The notes beneath the pieces were generated by a model, which saw only the letters and a list, made by a program, of their open reading frames with translations, ran no database searches and had not been told where the DNA came from. From Porphyra umbilicalis (Eukaryota > Rhodophyta > Bangiophyceae > Bangiales > Bangiaceae), in assembly GCA_002049455.2 (NCBI GenBank), contig KV918879.1, positions 80,359-144,358 on the forward strand: a DNA stretch of 64,000 bases, in the 5' to 3' direction. Shown here piece by piece: positions 41,701-52,500 of the stretch; the first letter of the stretch is position 1, and every line of letters starts with the position of its first letter. Position numbers and translations under genes: made by a program.

Positions 41701-44700
41701 GGCGGCGCGGCGCTTCCCGTCGTCCCCGCCGCGCACCCCGCCGCTGCGACGTCGCCGACGGCGGGCGGCGACGTCGGTGATTCTTTGGTTTTGAGTCCGA
41801 CCGCCGTCGTCAAATCACGGGCGGCCGGCGTCGGACGCGGGTTTAGCTCGGGTTCGTCCACTCCACTCCCCCCACCCCTAACCCCCCGTGTTCGCAGCGC
41901 GCGGCGGCCATCGTTCGGTCCCGCCTCCTCTGCTGCCTCTGCTGAGGCTCCGCCCCGGGCAACCGGTGGCGCTGTCGCGCTCGCCCCCCAGCCCCCCCCC
42001 CCCTTCGCAGTGCGTCAACTGCGGGGTGCTGCTCTTCGGCGAGGCGGCGGGGACGCCGCCGCCTCCGCGTCGCCGTCACCTTCCGTCGGCGACACCGCAG
42101 CCCTCCCGAGACCGCTCAGCCATCCCGCTGCGGCAACAGCCGCTCATTCCCCCGCTGCTGGCGAAGCCACGCCGCCGCCGTGATTCCGTAGCGCGGCGTC
42201 GGCGACTGACGCGCTGCCGGCGGTGCCCGCCGAGGCGTTTGTGGAGCGGTTAGCGCCCCGGGCGGCTGCCGCCCCCGCCTCTTCTCGCTCGGGCGCCGGC
42301 GGACTCCGGCGCTCGGCGAGACCGCGGACAGCCGCTGGCGGCGCGCCGTCTTTGTGCGACGCCGCCCCCTCCCCTGACCCCCACCCCCCCCCCCCGCCGA
42401 ACCCCGCGGACCACGCGGCCGGCCCTGTGGCGTGTGCGGTCCGGGACGATTTTGGTCCGGGCAGTCGGGCGGCGGCTGTCGGCGCTGTGTCGGCGGCGGG
42501 GACCGGATGCACGACGGCGGCGGAAGAGGCGCATCGCGTGGCCGCCGGCGCAACCGCCGCAGCAGGCGGTGACGCGGCCGAGCGGCTGGCGTGCGCATGC
42601 GCAACGGCGTGCACGCCGCTCGTCGCGGCGGGCCCGGCGCGGTTGCTCGACGAAAACGTGTGCGGCGACGCCGCGGCGCACGGCGTGGGCGGCTTGGCGG
42701 CGGCGCCGCCGGCGACGGCGCCGCCAGCCACGGCGACGCCCGCAGGGGCGGCGGCCGCGACGGCGGCGGCGGTCGCGTCGACAGCAGCGACGGCGGCGGC
42801 ACCGCCGGCGCCGGCGCCGCCGGCGTTGGCGTCTCCCGCGGCGGCAGCGGCGGCTGCGTTGGCGCCGGCGCGGGCGGCGCCCCCGCCAGCGTCGATTCAG
42901 GCACCGCAAACGGTGGCGTCGCCCGCGCCGCCGGCGGCGGCGCCGGTGGCGGCGGTGGTCACATCAACAGCAGTGGCGCCGCCGGCGCCGCCGGCGACGA
43001 CGCCGCCGGCGGTGGCGTCGCCTGCGACGGCGGCGGCGGCGCCGGCGGCGACACCGGCGCCGGCGATGGCGGCGGTGGCGTTTGCGGCGCCCGAGGCCGC
43101 GACCAGCGGCGCGGGGGCGCCTTTAGCCGGCCGCCCCGTCGGCGCTGGTCACTTGTCCGGCCGCGGGGTGGCCGCTCGACCGTCGATGGTTCGGACGACG
43201 TCAGCGTCGTCCGGCATAGCGGCAGCCGCCCAATCAGCGGCCGCCGTGCCAGCCGGGGCGGTTACGCCTGCGTCGCCACCGCCCTGTGCGGGCAGCTTCA
43301 ATGTTTCCCGGGCTGTTGCTCCGCCGCCCGGCGCCGCCGACGTCGCCGCGGCCCGGGTGCCCCGCACGACCGGCGGCGCCGCCGGCGCTGCCGCCAGCGC
43401 CCTGACGCTGGCGGAGTCAGCGGCAGCCGCGCTTAGTGCTCGCGGCGGACCGGTAGCTGTCGCCGCGCTCGCCGTCGCTGCGCCCGCGGTTGTGGGGCGG
43501 TGGTCGGCGGCGGCGGCCGCCGCCGCCGCGTCTGAGCCCCCCCCCCCCCCCCACCCCTTTTTTTGCGCCGGCCGGGCGCTTGCTCCCGCGGCACCTGTGC
43601 GGTCACGCCTCGTCCGCTGACAACGCGGCGGCAGCACCGGCGGTGGCGCCGGCGATCGCGGCGGACGCTGTGGCGGGGGCACCGCCGGCGCCGTGCGTGG
43701 CCGTCCACGTGTGCGTGCCGCACGCGGAACCCGGCGGCGCCGCGACGGCCGAGCTTCCCCATCCCCTTCCCTTCCCCCTGCCCCCGCACCCCCCCGTAGT
43801 CCCGCACGCCGGGCGAACGGCGCCGCCGAGCCAGTCGACGTCCGAGGCGGCGTGGCTGCCGGCGCAATCGTTGGCGCCGGTGGCGGTGGCGGTGGCGGCG
43901 GCGGCGGTCGCGCCGGCCGCAGTGGCGCCAGCGGCGCCGCCGGCGACGGCCGCGCCAACGGTGGCGTCGGCCGCGACGGCGGCGGCGGCACCAACGGTGG
44001 CGTTGGTCGTGCCGACGGCCTCGCCGCCGGGGGCACCGCCGGCGACAGCGCCGCCGGCGGTGGCGTCACCTGCGGCTGCGGCGGCGGCTGCGGCAGCGGA
44101 TGCAGTCGCGGCGGCGACGGCGCTGCCGGAGGCCGCGTCGCCGGCGGCGACGTCGCCCGCAGCGCCGGCGGAGGCGGCGGCAGCGTTTCTCTGGTCGGCA
44201 AAAGTGCCGCCGGCGGCTTCGCCCGCGAAGGCGCCGCCGGCGGTGGCGTCGCCCGCGGCGGCGTCGGCGGCGTCGACGGCGGCGGTGGCTGTGTCGGCAG
44301 CCGCGCCGCCGCTGGCGCCGCCGACGACGGCGCCGCCGGCGGTGGCGACGCCCGCGGCCGCGGAGGCGGCGGCGGCGGCAGATGCGGTGGCGGCGGCGGC
44401 AGCGCCGCCGGCGTCGGCGCAAAAAGCAATGGCGTCGCCCGCTGTGGCGGCGGCGGCGGCGGCGGCAGCGGTCGCGCCGGCAGCAGCGACGGCGAAGGCG
44501 CCGCCGGCGACAGCGGCGCCGGTGATGGCGTCACCCGCGCCGGCGGCGCCGCCGCCGGCAGCTTCGTCATCTGCGACGGCAGCGGCGTCGTCGGCGGCGG
44601 CAGCGGTCAGGTCGGCGGCACGGGCGCCGGCGACGCCGCCGGCAAGGGCGCCGTCGGCTAGGCCGTCGTCCGCGGCGGCGGCGGCGGCGTCGGCGGCGGC

Positions 44701-46372
44701 GGCGGCGCCGCCAACGACGGCGCCGCAGGCATCGGCGTCGCCCGTGGTGGCGGCGGCCGCGGCGGCGGTGGCGGCCGCCTCGTCGGCAGCTCTGGGGCCG
44801 GTGGCGCCACCGGCGACGGCGCTGGCAGCGGTTGTGTCGGCGGCGCCGCCAGCAATGGCGCCGCCGGCGGTGGCGCCGCCGGTGGTGACGCCGCTCGCGG
44901 CGGCGGCGGCGAAGGCGGCGGCAGTGGGGGTGGCGACGGCGGCGGCGGCGACACCTGGGGCCTCGGAGTCCGCTCATCCCCTCTCGCCGCCCCCACCCCC
45001 GGTTTTGCCCCGGCCAGACGGCGAGCGGGCGACGCGGCCGCGTCGGTCGCCCCGCGTTGCGGCGGCGGCAGATGTGGCGTCGGCGGCGGCGACAGCGGCG
45101 CCGGCGGCCGGAGCAACCCGCACCGTCTGGGTCGGGCCTGACGGCCCAGAGCAGGCGCCGCCGCCGGATGCGTGGCACGAGTGGGCCGACCCGGGTCGGC
45201 CACCCGCCCGTCCCGCCGCCGCGGACGTGCCGACGCCGCTGCCCGCGGCCGCCGACTCCTGGCGCACCGACCTGCTCGTCCTTGTCGCCGCCGTCGCGAC
45301 GCACTTCGCCGCGCCGCCATCGGGGGCGCTGTGGGCGTCACCGCCCCGCGGCCGCGCCCGCCCCGCCCCTGCTGCCCGCGCCCCTGCCGCCCGCGCGGCC
45401 GCAGCGGACTGCCCCCCCCACCAAGAACAGGCCCTCGGCCACACCGGGGGGGGGCTGTCCGCGGCGCTGACTTGACGCCGGCTGCTGTCGGCACCCGCAG
45501 CGGTTACGCAGCGCGAGCTCTCCCTCCCCGCCCACGCCGCCCGGCGCGCCTGCCTTTACGCCGGCCTGTCGGGGTGGGCGCGGACGGGTCTGGCGGCGGT
45601 GCAGGGCGGGCGCGCTGCCCTGTGGCTCACCGCGGTCCCGTCCGACCGCGGTGGCCGGGGGCACATCCCCGGCTCGGCCATGCGCGTGGCGGCGCGCCTC
45701 TGGCTGGGCGCCCCCCCGCGACCGGACCCTCCGCGCCCGCGCTGCGCCTGCGGTGCTCCGGCCGACCTGGCTGGTCGCCACTTCCTCTCCGCCTGTCGCG
45801 CCCAGGTGGCGCGGCGCACCGCAGTGCACCACCACATTGTGGCGCTGGTCGCGGCGGCGCTGCGCCGCGCCCCAGCGTGGCGGGAGGTGGACGTGGAGGC
45901 CGGCCTGGACGGGACCGGTGGGGACCTGCGCCCGGACATGCGCGCAACGGCGGCGGCCACGGCCGCCGTCACCTCGGGTGACGTTTCGGTCGCGTGGCCG
46001 TGGCCTGACGCGGTCGCGGCGCGGGTGCGCACGTCGCCATTGCTGGCGGTCGCGGCGGCCGAGCGCGAGGCGGCCAAGCGGGCCGACTACGTGCCGGCCT
46101 TGCCCACGACGGACCCTCCCCACGCGTTCACGCCTCTGGTGTGGGAGGCGCTGGGCCGCGTTGGTCCCGCGACCGACACGTGGCTGACGGCATCGCTTGC
46201 CGGGCCGCAGCTCGCGGCGGTTCGTGCGGGGCTTCTGTTGGACGTCTCGGTCGCGCTCTGGCGCACGCTTACGTGGGCGGTCGCTGGCGGTTACGCCGCT
46301 TGCACCACCCCCGAGCGCGCGGTGGATGCGACCGCTGACCTGGGATCGACGTCGGCTGACGCGATGGCTTAG
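38783..46372 (+). pseudogene. Non-LTR retrotransposon ORF2: zinc finger, reverse transcriptase, endonuclease
   Basis: ATG 38783 overlaps the ORF1 stop (ATGAGTGA). A C2H2 finger has Cys115, Cys120, His136 and His141. The pre-RT part includes GSAPGPSGLRMERL. The frame then shifts by one base near 40271. RT follows with LRPIGMPEMLRK, ALLQLEFRNAFNLV, ERGVQQGDPLGPL and AVHDDVVVF; motif A has Glu (40594) where catalytic Asp is expected and the fourth motif is HDD (40903). The thumb continues with LPLSHGGLGIGRW. After a 3.2-kb low-complexity expansion, the restriction-like endonuclease shows CACG (45743) with HFLSAC, RPD (45932-45940), GDVSV with Asp at 45980, and KRADY. In-frame TGA codons lie at 39353, 41272, 42181 and 45473; a second shift lies in the C/T run at 43537-43567. 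Confidence 0.85.
42190..45400. repeat. Low-complexity GCC/GGC expansion inside ORF2
   Basis: About 3.2 kb of imperfect GCGGCGGCG/GCCGGCGGTGGCG-type sequence, open in many frames and encoding Ala/Pro/Val or Gly-rich chains. It separates the RT thumb from the endonuclease domain. The middle (43.5-43.85 kb) is less repetitive and includes a C run followed by a T run. Confidence 0.85.
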
Positions 46373-46497
46373 CGGGGGGGTGACTTTGGTGTTCCACATG
46401 TTCTGAGGGGGGCTGCTGGTCGGCATGCTGACAGAAGTCCAATTGCTTGTCGAATTGAAGAGTAGCGGTGAATAGCACCGCACTAGCTAGTCAGAAC

Positions 46498-46514
46498 CTT
46501 AGCCCTGGGCTAAG
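46498..46514 (+). other. Hairpin at the 3' end of the non-LTR element
   Basis: CTTAGCC and GGCTAAG make a perfect 7-bp stem with a 3-nt loop, about 14 bp before the satellite resumes. Such 3' structures are recognised by the reverse transcriptase in some elements of this group; the role here is inferred. Confidence 0.5.
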
Positions 46515-49500
46515 CCACCCAATTAAAACAGATACCAAAAACGCGACTTGCCCACATTCTTGCGGCCGCTCGGCCGCGGCGCTTGCATGTCGCGCAGCTT
46601 TCACCGTGTCAACACATTGCCGTGAGCGTGGCGGATCGCGCAGCCACCATGTATTGGGCCGTCACGGCCGTCCCGTGCAAGTCCGTAGACACCACCTGTC
46701 TACAGAAACCAATAACGCGACTTGCCCGCAATCTTGCGGCCGCTCGGCCGCGGCGCTTGCATGTCGTGCAGCTTGCACCGTGTGGACACATTGCCGTGAG
46801 CGTGGCAGATCGCGCAGCCTCCGTGTATTGGGCCGTCACGGCCGTCCCGCGCAAGTCCGTAGACACCACCTGTCTACAGAAACCAAAAACGCGACTTGCC
46901 CGCACTCTTGCAGCCGCTCGGCCGCGGCGCTTGCCTGTCGTGCAGCTTGCACCGCGTCGACATATTGCCGTGAGCGTTGCAGATCGCGCAGCCACCGTGT
47001 ATTGGGCCGTCACGGCCGTCCCGCGCAAGTCCGAAGACACCACCTGTCTGCAGAAAACAAAAACGCGTCTCGCCCGCATTCTTGCGGCCGCTCGGCCGCG
47101 GCGCTTGCATGTCGTGGAGCTTGCACCGTGTGTACACATTGCCGTGAGCGTGGCAAATCGCGCAGCCACCGTGTATTGGGCCGTCACGGCCGTGCCGCGC
47201 AAGTCCGTGGACACCACCTGTCTACAGAAACCAAAAACGCGACTTGCCCGCATTCTTGCGGCCGCTCGGCCGCGGCGCTTGCATGTCTTGCAGCTTGCAC
47301 CGTGTCGACACATTGCCGTGAGCGTGGCAAATCGCGCAGCCACCGTGAATTGGGCCGTCACGGCCGTCCCGCACAAGTCCGTAGACACCACCTGTCTACA
47401 GAAACCAAAAACGCGTCATGCCCGCATTCTTGCGGCCGCTCGGCCGCGGCGCTTGCATGTCGTGCAGCTTGCACCGTGTGGACACATTGCCGTGAGCGTG
47501 GCAAATCGCGCAGCCACCGTGTATTGGGCCGTCACGGCCGTCCCGCGCAAGTCCGTAGACACCACCTGTCTACAGAAACCAAAAACGCGACTTGCCCGCA
47601 TTCTTGCGGCCGCTCGGCCGCGGCGCTTGCATGTCGTGCAGCTTGCACCGTGTCGACACATTGCCGTGAGCGTGGCAGATCGCGCAGCCACCGTGTGTTG
47701 GGCCGTCACGGCCGTCCCGCGCAAGTCCGTAGACACCACCTGTCTACAGAAACCAAAAACGCGACTTGCCCACATTCTTGCGGCCGCTCGGCCGCGGCGC
47801 TTGCATGTCGTGCAGCTTGCACCGCGTCGACACATTGCCGTGAGCGTGGCAGATCGCGCAGCCACCGTGTATTGGGCCGTCACGGCCGTCCCGCGCAAGT
47901 CCGTAGACACCACCTGTCTACAGAAACCAAAAACGCGACTTGCCCACATTCTTGCGGCCGCTCGGCCGCGGCGCTTGCATGTCGTGCAGCTTGCACCGTG
48001 TCGACACATTGCCGTGAGCGTGGCAGATCGCGCAGCCACCGTGTATTGGGCCGTCACGGCCGTCCCGCGCAAGTCCGTAGACACCACCTGTCTACAGAAA
48101 CCAAAAACACGACTTGCCCGCATTCGTGCGGCCGCTCGGCCGCGGCGCGTGCATGTCGTGCAGCTTGCACCGAGTCAACACATTGCCGTGAGCGCGGCAG
48201 ATTGCGCAGCCTCCGTGTATTGGGCCGTCACGGCCGTCCCGCGCAAGTCCGAAGACACCACCTGTCTACAGAAACCAAAAACACGACTTGCCCGCATTCG
48301 TGCGGCCGCTCGGCCGCGGCGCGTGCATGTCGTGCAGCTTGCACCGTGTGGACACATTGCCGTGAGCGCGGCAGATTACGCAGCCTCCGTGTATTGGGCC
48401 GTCACGGCCGTCCCGCGCAAGTCCGTAGACACCACCTGTCTACAGAAACCAAAAACGCGACTTGCCCGCATTCTTGCGGCCGCTCGGCCGCGGCGCTTGC
48501 ATGTCGTGCAGCTTGCACCCTGTCGACACATTGCCGTGAGCGTGGCAGATCGCGCAGCCACCGTGTACTGGGCCGTCACGGCTGTCCCGCGCAAGTCCGT
48601 AGACACCACCTGTCTACAGAAACCAAAAACGCGACTTGCCCGCATTCTTGCGGCCGCTCGGCCGCGGCGCTTGCATGTCGTGCAGCTTGCACCGCTGTCG
48701 CCACATTGCCATGAGCGTGGCAAATCACGCAGCACCGTGTATTGGGCCGTCACGGCCGTCCCGCGCAAGTCCGTAGACACCACCTGTCTACAGAAACCAA
48801 AAACGCGACTTGCCCGCATTCTTGCGGCCGCTCGGCCGCGGCACTTGCATGTCGTGCAGCTTGCACCGTGTCGACACATTGCCGTGAGCGTGGCGGATCG
48901 CGCAGCCACCATGTATTGGGCCGTCACGGCCGTCCCGTGCAAGTCCGTAGACACCACCTGTCTACAGAAACCAAAAACGCGACTTGCCCACATTCTTGCG
49001 GCCGCCGGCCGCGGCGCTTGCATGTCGTGCAGCTTGCACCGTGACGACATATTGCCGTGAGCGTGGCAGATCGCGCAGCCTCCGTGTATTGGGACGTCAC
49101 GGCCGTCCCGTGCAAGTCCGTAGACACCACCTGTCTACAGAAACCAAAAACGCGACTTGCCCGCATTCTTGCGGCCGCTCGGCCGCGGCGCTTGCATGTC
49201 GTGCAGCTTGCACCGTGTCGACACATTGCCGTGAGAGTGGCAGATCGCGCAGCCACCGTGTATTGGGCCGTCACGGCCGTCCCGCGCAAGTCCGTGACAC
49301 CACCTGTCTACAGAAACCAAAAACGCGACTTGCCCGCATTCTTGCGGCCGCTCGGCCGCGGCGCTTGCATGTCGTGCAGCTTGCACCGTGTCACACATTG
49401 CCGTGAGCGTGGCAGATCGCGCAGCCACCATGTATTGGGCCGTCACGGCCGTCCCGTGCAAGTCCGTAGACACCACCTGTCTACAGAAACCAAAAACGCG

Positions 49501-52500
49501 ACTTGCCCGCATTCTTGCGGCCGCTCGGCCGCGGCGCTTGCATGTCGTGCAGCTTGCACCGTGTCGACATATTGCCGTGAGCGTGGCAAATCGCGCAGCC
49601 ACCGTGTATTGGGCCGTCACGGCCGTCCCGCGCAAGTCCGTAGACACCACCTGTCTACAGAAACCAAAAACGCGACTTGCCCGCATTCTTGCGGCCGCTC
49701 GGCCGCGGCGCTTGCATGTCGTGCAGCTTGCACCGTGTCGACACATTGCCGTGAGCGTGGCAAATCGCGCAGCCACCGTGTATTGGGCCGTCACGGCCGT
49801 CCCGCGCAAGTCCGTAGACACCACCTGTCTACAGAAACCAAAAACGCGACTTGCCCGCATTCTTGCGGCCGCTCGGCCGCGGCGCTTGCATGTCGTGCAG
49901 CTTGCACGGTCGACACATTGCCGTGAGCGTGGCAAATCGCGCAGCCACCGTGTATTGGGCCGTCACGGCCGTCCCGCGCAAGTCCGTAGACACCACCTGT
50001 CTACAGAAACCAAAAACGCGACTTGCCCGCATTCTTGCGGCCGCTCGGCCGCGGCGCTTGCATGTCGTGCAGCTTGCACCGGTCGACACATTGCCGTGAG
50101 CGTGGCAAATCGCGCAGCCACCGTGTATTGGGCCGTCACGGCCGTCCCGCGCAAGTCCGTAGACACCACCTGTCTACAGAAACCAAAAACGCGACTTGCC
50201 CGCATTCTTGCGGCCGCTCGGCCGCGGCGCTTGCATGTCGTGCAGCTTGCACCGTGTCGACACATTGCCGTGAGCGTGGCAAATCGCGCAGCCACCGTGT
50301 ATTGGGCCGTCACGGCCGTCCCGCGCAAGTCCGTAGACACCACCTGTCTACAGAAACCAAAAACGCGACTTGCCCGCATTCTTGCGGCCGCTCGGCCGCG
50401 GCGCTTGCATGTCGTGCAGCTTGCACCGTGTCGACACATTGCCGTGAGCGTGGCAAATCGCGCAGCCACCGTGTATTGGGCCGTCACGGCCGTCCCGCGC
50501 AAGTCCGTAGACACCACCTGTCTACAGAAACCAAAAACGCGACTTGCCCGCATTCTTGCGGCCGCTCGGCCGCGGCGCTTGCATGTCGTGCAGCTTGCAC
50601 CGTGTCGACACATTGCCGTGAGCGTGGCAAATCGCGCAGCCACCGTGTATTGGGCCGTCACGGCCGTCCCGCGCAAGTCCGTAGACACCACCTGTCTACA
50701 GAAACCAAAAACGCGACTTGCCCGCATTCTTGCGGCCGCTCGGCCGCGGCGCTTGCATGTCGTGCAGCTTGCACCGTGTCGACACATTGCCGTGAGCGTG
50801 GCAAATCGCGCAGCCACCGTGTATTGGGCCGTCACGGCCGTCCCGCGCAAGTCCGTAGACACCACCTGTCTACAGAAACCAAAAACGCGACTTGCCCGCA
50901 TTCTTGCGGCCGCTCGGCCGCGGCGCTTGCATGTCGTGCAGCTTGCACCGTGTCGACACATTGCCGTGAGCGTGGCAAATCGCGCAGCCACCGTGTATTG
51001 GGCCGTCACGGCCGTCCCGCGCAAGTCCGTAGACACCACCTGTCTACAGAAACCAAAAACGCGACTTGCCCGCATTCTTGCGGCCGCTCGGCCGCGGCGC
51101 TTGCATGTCGTGCAGCTTGCACCGTGTCGACACATTGCCGTGAGCGTGGCAAATCGCGCAGCCACCGTGTATTGGGCCGTCACGGCCGTCCCGCGCAAGT
51201 CCGTAGACACCACCTGTCTACAGAAACCAAAAACGCGACTTGCCCGCATTCTTGCGGCCGCTCGGCCGCGGCGCTTGCATGTCGTGCAGCTTGCACCGTG
51301 TCGACATATTGCCGTGAGCGTGGCAAATCGCGCAGCCACCGTGTATTGGGCCGTCACGGCCGTCCCGCGCAAGTCCGTAGACACCACCTGTCTACAGAAA
51401 CCAAAAACGCGACTTGCCCGCATTCTTGCGGCCGCTCGGCCGCGGCGCTTGCATGTCGTGCAGCTTGCACCGTGTCGACACATTGCCGTGAGCGTGGCAA
51501 ATCGCGCAGCCACCGTGTATTGGGCCGTCACGGCCGTCCCGCGCAAGTCCGTAGACACCACCTGTCTACAGAAACCAAAAACGCGACTTGCCCGCATTCT
51601 TGCGGCCGCTCGGCCGCGGCGCTTGCATGTCGTGCAGCTTGCACCGTGTCGACACATTGCCGTGAGCGTGGCAAATCGCGCAGCCACCGTGTATTGGGCC
51701 GTCACGGCCGTCCCGCGCAAGTCCGTAGACACCACCTGTCTACAGAAACCAAAAACGCGACTTGCCCGCATTCTTGCGGCCGCTCGGCCGCGGCGCTTGC
51801 ATGTCGTGCAGCTTGCACCGTGTCGACACATTGCCGTGAGCGTGGCAAATCGCGCAGCCACCGTGTATTGGGCCGTCACGGCCGTCCCGCGCAAGTCCGT
51901 AGACACCACCTGTCTACAGAAACCAAAAACGCGACTTGCCCGCATTCTTGCGGCCGCTCGGCCGCGGCGCTTGCATGTCGTGCAGCTTGCACCGTGTCGA
52001 CACATTGCCGTGAGCGTGGCAAATCGCGCAGCCACCGTGTATTGGGCCGTCACGGCCGTCCCGCGCAAGTCCGTAGACACCACCTGTCTACAGAAACCAA
52101 AAACGCGACTTGCCCGCATTCTTGCGGCCGCTCGGCCGCGGCGCTTGCATGTCGTGCAGCTTGCACCGTGTCGACACATTGCCGTGAGCGTGGCAAATCG
52201 CGCAGCCACCGTGTATTGGGCCGTCACGGCCGTCCCGCGCAAGTCCGTAGACACCACCTGTCTACAGAAACCAAAAACGCGACTTGCCCGCATTCTTGCG
52301 GCCGCTCGGCCGCGGCGCTTGCATGTCGTGCAGCTTGCACCGTGTCGACACATTGCCGTGAGCGTGGCAAATCGCGCAGCCACCGTGTATTGGGCCGTCA
52401 CGGCCGTCCCGCGCAAGTCCGTAGACACCACCTGTCTACAGAAACCAAAAACGCGACTTGCCCGCATTCTTGCGGCCGCTCGGCCGCGGCGCTTGCATGT

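Larger units (their letters stand above)
36380..46527 (+). mobile_element. Non-LTR retrotransposon with restriction-like endonuclease, inserted in satellite
   Basis: About 10.1 kb between two blocks of 174-bp satellite. It has a short 5' leader, ORF1, an overlapping ORF2 with N-terminal zinc finger, reverse transcriptase and C-terminal restriction-like endonuclease, then a 155-bp 3' region with a small hairpin and no long poly-A tail. The endonuclease type and domain order place it in the early-branching R2/NeSL/HERO-like group; a second ORF is unusual there. About 65-70 bp of the monomer is represented at both junctions, which could be a target duplication or simply array phase. Multiple stops and shifts mark it as inactive. 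Confidence 0.85.

Noticed and set aside
13806..45475. TGA reassigned to a sense codon
   Set aside because: Six of the in-frame stops in transposon genes are TGA (13806, 14178, 39353, 41272, 42181, 45473), but TGA is also the natural terminator of Copia pol, the second Harbinger transposase and the kinase-like exon, and TAG stops occur too (8174, 18023, 37108). Ordinary CGA or TGG mutation explains them.
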